Below, in pieces: positions 23,601 through 36,643 of a stretch of 64,000 bases of DNA. The stretch comes from Marchantia polymorpha subsp. ruderalis (taxonomy: Eukaryota; Streptophyta; Marchantiopsida; Marchantiales; Marchantiaceae): assembly GCA_037833965.1 (NCBI GenBank), contig AP031358.1:11726001-11790000 (forward strand). Direction: 5' to 3'. The translations under genes and the position numbers were made by a program. Every line of letters begins with the position of its first letter. Position 1 is the stretch's first letter. The notes under the pieces are model-generated. The model searched no databases. It was not told the origin of the DNA and saw only the letters and a list, made by a program, of their open reading frames with translations.

Positions 23601-25189
23601 GCACGTCTGATAGCTCAGCTCAGCTCTGCACTTCCAGTCTGTAATTGTGTATCAGCGTCAGTGTTACTGTCAATTGAGGAGCACGAGCTACTGAGCTCAG
23701 ATGGTGGAGGGGTTTTAATGAGAGTTCCATTGTGGACCATCTGCACATAGTCTGCAGGTATTACTTCCCCAAATTATACCTTCCATATGTCCTGCATCTT
23801 GTGATTGATGAAGAATTGGACTTCTGGGTGGCAACTATTGTTACAGAGAACTGCCTTGATCATTATCACCCTTAACGACATGCTAAAGCAATTCTGGAAA
23901 ACCACCAATGGACTTTCACCATTATTGTAATCAAATTGTAGGAAGGTGAGATCATTGAGTGGACAAAATGGTAGCAATGCAATCTCTTGTAAACAGCATC
24001 AAATATTCGGACTGCATATGATCGCAACTGTTCACTATAGCCACACATTGGGCACATTTCCCCTCTCCTCCAATAGGTAACTGTTAGTAGGTTTCCTACG
24101 TGAAAAACTGTCAACGTTGATATTGAGTGTGTAGAGCTCATATCTATAAGGGTCAAGAAATGTTCAATCACTCGGTGGGAATCATACAATCTGCCTGTCC
24201 TGCAACCTCCGGGCTGACTCTCACTCATGTTTACCTCAGATGACTTTTCGGTAGCTCATCATGGTTCTAGAAGACTAGGAATCCGCATCATACTCATAGC
24301 CCAAACACCGTCTCACACAATCTCTCAAGGGTATCATTCCAACTCACAAACTCATCGACACTTCAAGGTACTAAAAATTCGTCACTCTTTCATATATGAA
24401 ACAAGTCTCTACATACAAACTTGCTTGAGAGTCTCTTCCCCACCTCTCTATATATACTACTTGAGAATTTACCATAGTAACAAATGGTAATTCATATCTA
24501 ACTTGCTTTTACAAAGATAACCATAGTAAGGTGGACTAGTTATCAATATGTGGCAACATGCCATTGACCTCCTAAACCTTCTAAATGATTACTAATCCCT
24601 AGATTGAGGTAGCGACTTGCCATTTGTGACTTTCTAACTTCTAGAACTTCCACTTTCCACTAAGTCAACATTAGACTTAGTCTAACCAATGGAGTACTCC
24701 TTACTTTAGTCAAACCAATCAAAACTAAACATGAAGTCAAAAAGTATTTTCTCTTGAAATCTAGACTTTTGTAAAAGACAAAATAGAAGTGTTCACTCAA
24801 ATCTTCTAGAACCTCTCTAGTTATTCCGCCAAGTATATACATTATAGCTAAACTAGCTAGACTTGGTCATAACTAGCTAGATTTAGTCTTAACTATACTA
24901 ACCATGATTAACTCTTTGGCTAATTCTAGTTTTATTTCACACATGCAATATCCGGTCTTACAGTCTGTCCATCCTTACACTGGATACATATGTTGGAGCA
25001 CAATTTCCGAATTTAAATTCATGGGATAGGTTTTAGAGACAAATTGCGAGGATCCGGTGTTTGACCATAGCGATGCTCTCGGAACGAAGGGCTACTTAAG
25101 GTGCAGGTTACCCAAATTACAAGCTTGTGTTTCGTTTAGCTGATCCAGTCAGCTGGAGCCCTACGGTGATCAGCAGAGCACCGAGAGAT
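23601..25189. other. Intergenic; weak zinc-finger-like frame and a short tandem repeat
   Basis: A minus-strand frame at 23872-24228 contains WRRGEMCPMCGYSEQ, a lone C-x2-C that faintly recalls the zinc-binding tail of plant LINE reverse transcriptases, but nothing else supports that. At 24845-24890 AACTAGCTAGAYTTRGTC is repeated twice, about 20 bp apart. Otherwise nothing is recognised. Confidence 0.3.
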
Positions 25190-25806
25190 TTAACAATCAT
25201 ACTGTTGCGGGCCATATCCACACTCGCTGGACAAGAAAAATTTCACACAAATGAATTGTAGGAGTATGTACGAGGATGAGGATTTCATATGGACAAGCTT
25301 TGCGAGAGCCATTTGTGCTGTTGGGAGCCATTTCTCTGTATGTTGTTTATGTGATAAGATATACAGAGAACAATCTTCACAGGAAGCGTCCTTGGCTTGC
25401 TGCTGTGCATTGACAGACAGAGCTTTGTACAACTTCTTTCCAACAGAATCTGGATAGTCAGAAAGAATACGTCGTACTCTTTTGCTCCATGTGGAGTATG
25501 GTCTGAGACCTTGCTGTTACTTTGATGAGTGTAAATTTACGCATAGTATGGGGCATCTTTGACTCTGCAGTTGGAAAGCATTTGTAACATTCCACCAGAA
25601 TTTGGAAAGAGAGTACAGAATCTTGTCCACTTTGAGATTGAACCATCAATAAACTTAATTTCTCCTTCTAAATATGCAAGGGCAGAGCTTAGTGTGCAAC
25701 ATAGTCCAATCAGAACTTGAAATGAAGAATATCGGTTCACTGCCCAGTCTTCTTTTGGTATGCCTCGTAAACCAGCGGAATCATCCAGTCTATCCAATGG
25801 AAGCAC
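25190..25806 (-). pseudogene. Unrecognised protein-coding remnant
   Basis: Two overlapping minus-strand frames (25806-25537 and 25432-25190) look more protein-like than their surroundings: YSSFQVLIGLCCTLSSALAY and FIDGSISKWTRFCTLFPNSG in the first, EKWLPTAQMALAKLVHMKSS in the second. They would need a frame change to join, so this may be a decayed gene or element fragment. I do not recognise the family and assign no function. Confidence 0.25.
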
Positions 25807-28800
25807 TCACAAGCAAACCATTTTTCAAGCCATAGCATTCGCAAATACCGTCACAGATTTAGGTCTTTGTTCATTTTTCAGCATCATCTCAGACATTTGG
25901 ACGTTGTAAATACAGTGCATCCTAAAAGGAATTGCATTGCGCTCGAGCGGAAAGGATTCAAGAGTCCATGAGTCTTAGACAAGATTAGCATATAATTCTC
26001 GTTGAGTAGCGACAAGAATTTGCAAAAACCAGTGGAAGAGAGTAATTTGTTTGGACTTGGACATTTGAAGCACTATTTTCCATGCTGAGAAGAACGCATT
26101 ATACGTTCCTTGTTTACTGAAGTATTGTATACCAATAACTCTACACCCTAAACTTCTTATTCCAATTTTGCACTTCGCTATCTTTTTAACGACCTTTTGG
26201 TAATTGGAACAATTGGGCCAAAAAGTTCCTTTGTTTGCTATTTTTCATTCTGAAGAACAACATATACCAATTATGTGTTTTCATATATAACATTATATGC
26301 TATTTCAAAAAGCAATATTTTTTTATAATATCTTTCCACTACCTAAGAATCTACAATGTTCATATTATTTATATATTCTTTGATTTCATTCATTTGATGT
26401 TGGATGATATCATTCTCATTGTGATATTGTTAGATCAAAACCCATGTCTTTCCTATTTGTTTCTACCTTGCATGCGTCTATAAGTAAGAATTTATAGACG
26501 TGTCTATGTTTTTTTGTTATTACTTCTCTAACTATTCACTATTACTAGCATCTTTAAATCACCAGATAGAGTACAAAAGAATTCATAGAAGTCTAAGAAA
26601 CAAAAACAATGTTTGAAAATCATCACTATTGGAAACTAAAGCTCATTATCTGCTTAGAAAAGCTTTGAAAGAGAAATAATGAATATTTCTCACAAGTTAT
26701 CACATATCTATAAATAGTATTGTATATTTCACTTACTTTGTAATCATGTAACAAATTTAAAACACAATTTTGGACGTTGAAATTTTAGTTGTGGAAAAAT
26801 TTTATTATAAATATTTTTATGAATCTATTTATATTTAATATTAAACTTATTTTTTATATTATTATTCTTAAATATCTCATATTTTAGATGGCCTTAAGTG
26901 TTAGTTGGTCAAGTTTAGTTAATTCAATCATCATTAGTTAGTGCACTTTGTCTTCAACTTTCTTAAAGTATTAATTGTAGCTCTTAGCAAACCAACTATG
27001 ATTTAGTAAAGTTATATTGTGTCACCATGTATGTTGTTTTACCAAAAATGAACTATGTATCAATTATGTCAAATGTGTTTCATGTGTTACTTTATGTTGC
27101 ATCAAGGCAAGATTGTTAGAAAAGTTTGGGTCATTTAGGTTTATTTTGAATGGTTTCTAGTTTGTCATCATCAAATCTAAATCTAAATCATCAAATCTAA
27201 ATGAATGACTTTTACTCTAGTTTCTCACAATCAAAACCATTTCACTCATCAATTATTTGCACTTATTTGTACTCTACAAGTTGTTTTGCTATGCCATGCT
27301 TGGCGAAGTTGCCACTTGTCTTCTCATTATTTCCTACATTGTTTTTCAACATACCTTAAAATCTTTTTCTGTTTTGAAATTGCATAATATTTATTTATTT
27401 GAGCCTCATGCCTTGATTACTTTAAGTGTTTTGAATTCAACTCTTTGTGTATTCATATTAGTTTCACTCTGCATGTTTATAATATATTATGTATAGATCT
27501 TTTTGTAATAATTTTTTTACCTAGGTTTTTTTTATCAGCAGCATCTAGAAACTTTCACTCATTCACATTTATCGTTCTTAGGTGTTTTATCTAGTATTCA
27601 TATTATTGCACAACAAGGATTCAAACTAAAATTTCAAGACATTACTCTAGAGTAACTTGTTTGAACTTCCCTGGAGAAATTTTATGTGCATGCAATATTT
27701 TCAAGCAAAAAACATGTTAAAATTAATTAATTAAGATTTTTTAATGTTTAGAAAAAATTATGTTTTGATTTAATCGAGATGAATTCAATCTCAATTACTG
27801 AAGTTTGTTAGAATTCACAATATAAGAGAGTTTTCAAAAGTCATAAGTGTTTTTTGAAAAGAAATTTGAGTTGTTTGTGTGAAAATAGCCTATAGAATTG
27901 AATCTCTTGTGAGTGTAAATCTTTGTGGTGCTTTTGAATTTTCTTGTGATGAATAATCTAACAATTTAGACCAAAAAATGATTTGATATAAGAGTATAAA
28001 TAGATTGATATGAACGTTATGGTCTGAAAGTTTGTTGATTTTATCCACAAGCTAATGTCATCAAGTAATTGTATGAGTATATGAATTATGTTACTATGTT
28101 TGATATACTTCAACAAAAATATTATAAAAAAGAGATGATAAATTGCATATGTAATTGGATGTTGTTAAGAGTATGATATTGCATTCTTGTAGACGTAGAT
28201 TTAATATATGCTGTTGTCACAAAAATACTAGAAAATTATGATAATACATGTTGACTTTGTCTTTTGATATAAAACACGTAATTTAATACAAGGGTGTTAT
28301 TAACATTTAACAATGTTGATAACATTAAAAGATTATCTTAACCTTGACAATGTTTGTATTATTTTTGAGAAGTCAACATGATTGGATATTATGACCCAGA
28401 ACATATGATTTAAAGCTTAAAAATTATTGAATCAGAGTGAAGATCATCATTAAAAAAAACTTAAAGATCATCAAAAAAAGTCTATTTACTTAAACTTGTC
28501 TTGGGATTGAAAAGTGTACTCAATTACGATACTTTAAAATCCATGATGAGAATTATAGATGGGACATTCAAAGTTAAAATTGCAAAATTATTCTTAGTAT
28601 TATCAGATTAGATTTGTAATATAAATGATATATAAAATTTGAATAAACTGATAGTTTATTGTAAAATTTTATCTTAATTGAAATAAAAGTTAAAATGTTA
28701 GAATAGGATTGATACACGTGGTTTTGTATTTATTAAGTTTAATAGTGGAAGATTTTTTGTGAAAAATCCATCTATCTGAACTATGTGAATTTTTTTTATG

Positions 28801-29300
28801 TTAACAAGAATCTACATAATCCACTTAGTAAAGACCCTCGAAGTTACTGGCATTTAGGTGAAAGAGAACTATACAAAGTGATTACTTGGATAGAGAGCAA
28901 ATGGACGAGTGTATACCATAATTCATGTATACTTTTAGAGAGGTTTGTCACCAATGTATGCAAAAAGCATCATAACGGATGTACAGTATTGAAAAAAAAA
29001 CCCCTAGAATTAGCTATTGACCTAGAATACATTGGCAATTCTTCTACATTGTCCAATCTTTCCCAAGATATTACATCTTCTTAATTTATTAAAATAAGCA
29101 TCATGTGATTGAGAAATATAATTGGCTGGGACTAACTCTTCCCGCCGGAAATTGTGTTCTAAAAAATCGTCACTCTTTACATTCCTCATATGTTACATAG
29201 GATTGTGAAGAAGATGTGAAGAAGACTGAACTAGTCACCACGTAATGGATTTAGGTTACTTCATTACACCTGTGGGTGTGACGAGCGAACGTAGTTACGT
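25807..29300. other. Extremely AT-rich intergenic block
   Basis: From about 26,100 to 29,100 the sequence is visibly dominated by A and T, with frequent short homopolymer runs, and contains no frame with a recognisable domain. It contrasts with the GC-richer promoter of the splicing factor gene that begins near 29,300. No LTR, terminal inverted repeat or tandem array of any size was seen. Confidence 0.5.
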
Positions 29301-29971
29301 CACGGTTGTAGTTCTACGTCCAGTAGCGTTTGAAGCCATCATCACATCTGGAAGTATGTCGAGAAGCGGCAGTGCAGATGAGAGCTGAGAGTAGAACCAG
29401 ACTTCGAATTAGGACTTCTACAGTTCGGGCATTAGTGGCTCGCTCTTTCGATTCCGGTCACTGTCTGTTTTTTGAAACTTGCACAGAGCCCCGAGGAGGA
29501 AGACGAGGAATTGTGTGCAATTTCAACTAATTTATCAGCATTGATAGGTAAGTCATCACCACGATGCTTTTTTTTTTCCCCCTTACTCCATCGAGTGAGA
29601 AATTTCTCTGAACAATTGTGGATGTGAGGGGAATTCGGTGTAGGGTGGTCGTAATGAAGTCTCGAATTTTCGCTGATTTTCCGTTCGTTTATGAATCGAT
29701 AGTTTTCTCCCAGTTCGCCCTTCGTTCGATTTGCGAATTGAGCTCGAGGGCAAACATATGATCTGAATGCCATAAATGTGCATTGTGTGTCATAGAAATC
29801 ATCAACCCTAACGGACTCTTTAGACTGTAGTGATGAATGCTTGTTCGATTCCTTCCTAGCATAGCTCCTTTGTGCTTTGTCTCATTGTGAGGGAATCGGA
29901 AAACTGCAGCTTGAATGCTGAGGAGCTGAGGTCATCGAAAATAAATTGAGTCTGTGGAGCTCAGAACAACG
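29301..29971 (+). promoter_or_regulatory. Probable promoter and 5' untranslated region of DOT2/SART-1
   Basis: The sequence becomes GC-richer ahead of the splicing factor ATG. A consensus donor (GATAG then GTAAGTCATC) at about 29546-29556 followed by CTGCAG near 29904-29909 is compatible with a 5'-leader intron of about 360 bp. That intron is an inference from splice motifs only. Confidence 0.35.
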
Positions 29972-32900
29972 ATGAAGGAGAAGGAAAGAGAGAAGGACGA
30001 GAAGGAGAAAGATAGAGAGAAAGAGAGGGAGCGGGATAAAATACGGGATAAGGATAGGGAGCGAGAGAAGGAAAGGGAGAAAATTCGCGAGAAGGAGAAG
30101 CTGAAGTCTAAAGAGAAAGATCGAGATTCCGAGAAGAAGAAGGATAGGGCAAAGGACCCAGAGAAGGAAAAGGATGGTAGAATCAGAGAACACGACAGGG
30201 ATAGAGGGAAGGAACATGAACGAGAAAAGGAGAGGGTGAAGGATTTAGACAGAGAAAGGGATAAGGAGAGAGACAGAGGTGGGGACAAGGACAAGAAAAA
30301 AGAGAAGGATCGATCTAAGAAAGACAGAGACAAAGAACGGGAGAAGGACAAAGAGCGAGAGAGGGAGAGAGAAAAAGTTGTAGAACGAGAGAAGCTCGGA
30401 GAGCGCGAGAAGGAGCGGGAGAAAGATAGAGAGAAGGTCGCGGAGCGAGACAAAGAGAAGGAGAGTGTCGGTGATAGAGAAAAAGATCGGGAGAAGGTGG
30501 GTGAAGGGGAAAAGGAGCGAGACAAAGACAGGGACAAGGATAGAGAACGAGAAAGGGAGAAGGAGAGAGAACGAGAGGAGAAGGATCGTCAGAAGTCGCG
30601 ATTAAAGGAGAAAGACCGTGGAAGAGATCATGAACGGGACAGGGATGGAAGAGAAAAAGAGCGAGATCATGAGCGAGATAGAGATAGAGATCGAGATGAG
30701 CGAGATAGAGATAGAGACCGAGATGAGCGTGACAGAGATCGACAAAAGGAGCGAGATCATGACCTGGAGACAAGGGAAAGAAAAAGAGATGATAAGTCTT
30801 CGAAGGACTCCTCTAAACCTCAGGCTTCTACCTCGGCCTTGGAAGAGCGCATTGCCAAGTAAGTATGCTGATTAACTTATGTGAATTATGTCAGCAAACA
30901 TAGCTGGCAACAAGTTTTACATGCCATTGTTTGGTGTGCTTGATTTAAAAATTTACCGTTTAAAAGTCTAGTCGAATTTTCAAAAAGCTACGAATTACAC
31001 CACTGCCAGCTTTTCCAGTGAGCCTTGCCTTCTCCTGAACTTATAGTAAGTTCTGGGTGACATCCCTTCCCAGCAGCTCTTCGGCTGTGGTTTGGTTGCT
31101 ATAGGAAGGCAAGACGCCCTGTTGTTCACCGGAAAAGTCTTGCAAAGGCAAGCTTTACCTAGAGCTCTCAACAATCCGCTTGCTGAGGGTTTAAGTTCTT
31201 GTGAAAGGCCCCACACTTGCAAGGCATGTCGGATCGATTATCTTATTATATGATCACAATGTTTCTGAATTGCGGTTTATAGAGCAGTTTCCCGACTTTT
31301 ATCTTCAAGCGCAACTGGTGTATTGTGTTAACAATTTTTTAGTGCTCTTACGCTTTTGTTCGTTGACTATATACCATCGTTTTTTCCTGTATTTGTTTTC
31401 ACTGGTTATGGGTGATATTCGATTTAAAATCCCTGTTTCACCAGCTTCCTTCGTTGACTCTACCAGAGGTCGTGACATTCTTTCCTTTCTTCTTTCTGGT
31501 ACGGAATTGGATAATGCAAATACGACTCTGATAGACTCCGGCGTGAAATAATTTCTATTTCCTGGAATTGCTTGCGGGCCACTTATTGCCTTGAAAGAAC
31601 TCACGGGATTCCAGAATATAGTGCCACAGGTGCGTCCTGGGTTTATGGTTTTTTGCATTCGACATCCCCTAATATCGTTGAGTGAGCAAGTTTTTAAGAA
31701 CTCCCCTTTTGTCCAGAATGCGAGAGGAGAGACAAAGGGCGAACGCTGAGCAGAGGTCATCTGCTAAGAAGCGCGACCCTCAGGATGACATTATGTCATG
31801 GGTGAACAAGAGTAGAATGTTAGAGCAACAAAAGAAGCGAGATGAAATGGAGAAGGCAGCACGCATGGCCAAGATTCTGTCAGAGCAGGTCAGTCTCCTT
31901 GTACATATTCCGTAAAAAAAAAGGTTAGGATCTTGAGATGTCATTATCATGTCGTTGTTGTTTTCAGAAGGAACAGTTGTGGTTTTTCATTGTGCATCGA
32001 GTGGAACCCTGGAAATTTACTAGCCTGCATCTCAAATATCTGTTTGGCTCACTTCAGGACGTTGAAGAGGATGCCGACGATAGTGGCGACGAACTAAGGA
32101 GTAGTGGATATGGAGGGAGTAAGTCGTTTACATATTTTCGTCCTTTTTGCTTACGTAGACTCTCTTGGGTAGTTGTAGGGCGATCATATCTCCGCACTAT
32201 TAAGGGATATTTGGTCTTGCAGATGCTGAAACAACATAAATTGTTACAGTATGTTCAGGAATCCGAAGCTCGGTTCCATGATATTCGATAGCTCCGTCTT
32301 GATTGTTCAGTCGTTGTGCAGAGGATCTGGCGGGTTTGAAGGTCAGGCATGGCCTTGACAAAGTGATGGAAGGAGGAGCTGTTGTTCTCACCCTGAAGGA
32401 TGTCAATGTTCTTGACGGGGATGACGTGAATGAAGGTTCGTTGAAGTATGATGCGTGTCACTCTTGCATGGTGTATCAGGCCTGTCCTTATGTTCCCTAC
32501 TGTTGGACATTGATGGGTTTGTTTCTCTGAGAAGTAAATCCTAGGATATAAGAGCAGTCGTTTTTAGAATGTTCTACGTACAGCGAAACATTATGGATGC
32601 TGCCAAGTAAATTAATCTTCGTTTTGAAACTCATGGCGGCAGCCACGGACGAACTGGAAAATATTGAGATGGCTCAACAAATAGCTCGGGAGGACGCGTA
32701 CAAAGCAGCCAAGAAGAAGACAGGAGTATACGAAGACAAGTATAACCCGATATCGTCATATTGAATGTTCTGCTAGTCGTTCACTTTCGTCCCGACTTTG
32801 GTGTGGGTTCTGCAAGCTCGGCCTGATGACATCTTTTAGAGTACTGAATAATCATTAATTGCCCTGGCTTCCTTAGGTTCAACAACGACATCAATGCTGC

Positions 32901-35900
32901 TCCGAGAACAATTTTACCGCAGTATGATGATATTGTCAAAGATGAGGTATGTGGGCTTTGAGTCTATTCTCGGTGAGATCACTTTTCGTTGGCTTTGGAC
33001 ATCTTACATCAACGCTACTGGGATGTTCAACCGTACTGATGAAAAAGCATGGCTCCTTGGCAGGGAGTAGTATTGGACGAAACCGGAGGAATAAATGAAG
33101 AGAGTAAAAAGAGACTAGAAGAGGTAAGTTTTTAAAACAATATCCGTTTCTCATTGTTTATTTTGGGTAAACATCCCTTGGTCAACTATATTAAAACTCT
33201 TTTCCTTTTATTGCAGGCTCGGTTGAGACTGGAGGGTGTCTCTGCAAAAGTGTCGTTGCATGGGATTATGAACATCGCTTCAGATTACTTCACCCAGGAA
33301 GATATGCTGCAATTTAGAAAACCCAAGAAGAAGAAAAAGCTCCGCAAGAAAGACAAGTTAGACCTCGATGAGCTTGAGGCTGAGGCAGTTGCAGCCGGGT
33401 TGGGAAGAGATGATCTTGGTTCAAGAAATTCCGAGGCAAGACGGGAAAAGAAACAATTGGATGACCAGGCTCAAGCAGACGCTAGGAAAGCTGCCTATGA
33501 TAATGCCTTGAGGAAAGGCCAAGATGCATCCAGGATACTCAAGGAAGAGAGCATGCCTCAAGCGATGGATGTTGATGAAACGGAATTGCCTGTGTTTGGA
33601 GGAGAGGAAGAGGATGATCTTTATAAATCATTAGACAAGGCTAGGCAGGCTGCTTTGAAGAAACAAAGGGAAGCAGGAGGTGGTCCGCAGGCAATTGCTG
33701 CTCGACTGGTTGCTCTGAGTGAACAAAGTGCACAACCTAGTCAACCTGTACCCGGATCGGACATTGAGGACAACCGTCTTGTATTCACGGACACTGGTGA
33801 ATTTTGTCGAAGCTTGCAATTAGATGATGGTAAGATTCATGTGTGTTGACGAGCAAGTATGTCAATCTGATCCAGATTGTCATTTGATAGAAACATATGG
33901 CTGTTTCGTACGGCAAAAGAGTTCAAGTTGTATACTTTAAGATTTGACAAGCATCTTGTGTGCTTTACCTATTCTTATTCTTTATGCTGCCTCCAAATTG
34001 ATTGTGAAAATGACAGGTTGGTCGATTTGTGTTGGGTCTTTCACTCATCACGTAGTTTCAACATACCTTGATGGGAGTCAGATTTTAAAACTAAAAGTGT
34101 AATATTGTTTATCTTTACATAGTCAAGTGTCAGTCCGTATACAATGTGGAACTCCTTTGACCCAATCATATGTCGTATTTCCGGGTTGCGCTCATTGCAG
34201 TAATCATCCGAAGAGCTGGAGCGAAAGATGCTTTTGGAGAGGAGGATGAGGAAGCTCCTCCCGAGGAAATGGAGGAAGACACATCTAAGGCTGCCGGAGG
34301 ATGGACAGAGGTGTCAGAACTTGACAAGATACATCCTTCCGTTGAAGAGGAGGACGATTCAACCGGAGGAGTAGAAGAGCCCATAACAGAGGTTTCCGTG
34401 GGTAAAGGTTTAGCAGGCGCACTAAGTTTGTTGAAGGAGAGAGGAACTCTTAAAGAAACCGTAGATTGGGGAGGTCGAAATATGGACAAGAAGCGGAGCA
34501 AGCTCGTTGGGATTGTAGATGAATCCAACAATCAAGTGGGCCAGAGAGACATCCTACTAGATCGAGTTGATGAATTTGGACGGACGGTAAGGGCATCTCT
34601 GGACAATTCTCATTTTTCTAAACATTTTATGAATCGTTATGGTAATTCGGCATGGCAGAAGGGACGTGTTCTCTGCCGCTTTCTATTTTGTTTTTAACTC
34701 ATGTGACGTGTTTGTTTGGATCAGATGACGCCCAAGGAAGCATTCCGGAAACTTTCACACAAGTTTCATGGTAAAGGACCTGGCAAGATGAAGCAAGAGA
34801 AGAGAATGAAGCAGTGGCAAGAAGAGTTGAGATTGAAGCAGATGAACTCTGGTGATACTCCACTGATGTCCATGGAGAAGATGCGTGAGGCTCAAGCGAA
34901 GATGCACACTCCATATATTGTCATCAGTGGACACATCAAACCAGGGTATGGCTCAGTAGCTGGAACTGGTCACAATATGCCGTCAAAATATCTTTCTCTT
35001 GTTTGGGCTTCGTCATAATTTCACTGTTTGTTTTCTATCCATGGAATATGACGCAGGCAAACAAGCGATCCAAGAAGTGGATTTGCTACAGTTGAGAAAG
35101 AACCTATCGGCAGTCTTACTCCTATGTTGGGGGACAAAGTTGGGAGTCTTACACCTATGCTAGGTGATAAGAAGGTAAGGAATAGTTTCAAGCTTTACAG
35201 ACTTGATATTTTTAGATTCTCGTTCTTCTCACGGAACGTTTCTTCGGTATACATACAAAGTATTATAGGTGGAAATCTTTTTGAGCTTTTTGTTTGTTAT
35301 TGTTTCTCTGGGTATGTTTTGTTTACTGGTGCCGGAAGTATCATGATGTAAAACATGTATGTCTCGACTTTCATCCGTCTTTTCTCTTACCTTTGTCGCT
35401 GTTATCATAGTATCATGTATGTTAGCTGGCGAGAGGGGAAAGCGGGGAAGGGGAGACAATCTAGTAAAGGGATCGCTGAAATTGTCTAATTACTCCGAAG
35501 CATCCAACAAACCACATGCATGCGGAGAACTGCTAGGATAAGACCCTCAATCGTCTTCGCTTACTCTTCATATCATCTTACCTCTTCGTCTCAGTATGTT
35601 ATTACTAGTATCGCGGATTAAAATTTCAAAGTAAAATACTTCTGAGTAAAGTCTTCATGGAGCTTATATCATTGCCCTTTCCATTGACTGTTTCGGTAAT
35701 TGTCTTAGTTAGGTACTTGACTAACTCATATATGAAGAGTTAGCGCGTCCGTATTGCAAGGAGTTTCACTATAGCCGTGAAGTGACGCAAAGTAATCTTA
35801 AATTCTTGTCACAAGCGTACTGCTACTTATCATTCAGCCCTTGAAGCTGACAGTTTGTTGTATTGATGTATCTGAGATTCAATTAATTTTGAATGACTTT

Positions 35901-36643
35901 CAACTTGACTTCTCCCTGATCGTAGTTGACTTTACTGGCACGCAAATTATTTTATATCCAGTATCTTCTTTTGTTATCGTTTCAACAAAAAAGAATTCAG
36001 CCATATGGCTTTAAGTATTATTGATGTATCCGCATTCTAATGCTGTAGCGCTAGTTTTGGTGCCGTTACCTTAAGAATCTTAGGTTGGATGAGATTTTTG
36101 TAGTATCAAGCCGTCTCCCTCTATTTGAGTGTATTGTGATACTTGGAGTATCTATTTATAGATATTACGTTCTTTCAACTAGCCTCTATTCTATAAATTT
36201 CACTATAGAAGAGCTGTACCATATGTTTCTTAATGTTATTCTTGTAGCCCCTTACTGATACGCTGCTGCAAGTTTTGTTGCCGTTCCCCTATCATTCTCA
36301 GGTTGTATACAGTTTTCAAAGTATCAAATTGTGTTCATCTATTGTGATTTTGTGATACACGGATCATTAATTTATATCTTTCGTCATTGTATCACAGATA
36401 GTGACTTAGTTTTTTTTTTCCACCTCCTCAAAAGTTCTGTTGTTTCGTTCAAAAGACTCGTGTTTATACCATACTGGGAAAAAGTAATAATGTAATCCAG
36501 TATTTGAAGTAGTCGTTTTGTAATTGTACTAAGTCATTTCATGTTGTTTACAGGTCGAACATTTTTTGGGAATTAAACGCAAAGCCGATACAGGTAGTAT
36601 GGGGCCGCCTCCTCCCAAACAGCCTAAGGTGGATCGCCAGTGA
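29972..36643 (+). CDS. DOT2: SART-1 / Snu66 / DOT2 tri-snRNP protein, 12 exons
   Basis: Component of the U4/U6.U5 tri-snRNP needed to form the active spliceosome in the nucleus; Arabidopsis DOT2/MDF is the plant orthologue and affects meristem and vein patterning. Exons: 29972-30858, 31717-31888, 32058-32118, 32322-32435, 32643-32739, 32877-32946, 33064-33123, 33217-33829, 34201-34586, 34725-34945, 35057-35174, 36554-36643. All junctions are GT-AG and the total is 2889 nt, 962 residues. Residues 1 to about 280 are a charged Lys/Arg/Glu/Asp-repeat domain. The SART-1 domain follows: DDIMSWVNKSRMLEQQ, KVRHGLDKVMEGGAVVLTLK (about 380-400), GITGL-like exon 5 with AYKAAKKKTGVYEDK, LVFTDTGEFCRSL, MTPKEAFRKLSHKFHGKG (from 821), SGDTPLMSMEKM and the C-terminal VEHFLGIKRKAD. 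The start is the first ATG; an in-frame GTG precedes it. The exon 9 acceptor (34200) is the least certain. The last intron is unusually long (1.38 kb). Confidence 0.95.
35990..36420. repeat. Tandem duplication of about 215 bp inside the last DOT2 intron
   Basis: Two diverged copies follow each other. Copy A has GCTAGTTTTGGTGCCGTTAC, GTAGTATCAAG and TTGTGATACTTGG (about 36050-36150). Copy B has CAAGTTTTGTTGCCGTTCCC, AAAGTATCAAA and TTGTGATACACGG (about 36268-36365). The duplication accounts for part of the long intron. Confidence 0.6.

Noticed and set aside
23872-24228. LINE-type zinc-binding tail (C-x2-C in a minus-strand frame)
   Set aside because: Only one Cys pair is present, without the following His/Cys spacing, and no reverse transcriptase lies upstream.
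29932-30537. 201-codon minus-strand Ser/Leu/Arg-rich open frame
   Set aside because: It mirrors the GA-repeat exon 1 of DOT2 (Lys/Glu/Arg codons read in reverse as Ser/Leu/Phe); it is low-complexity with no independent support.
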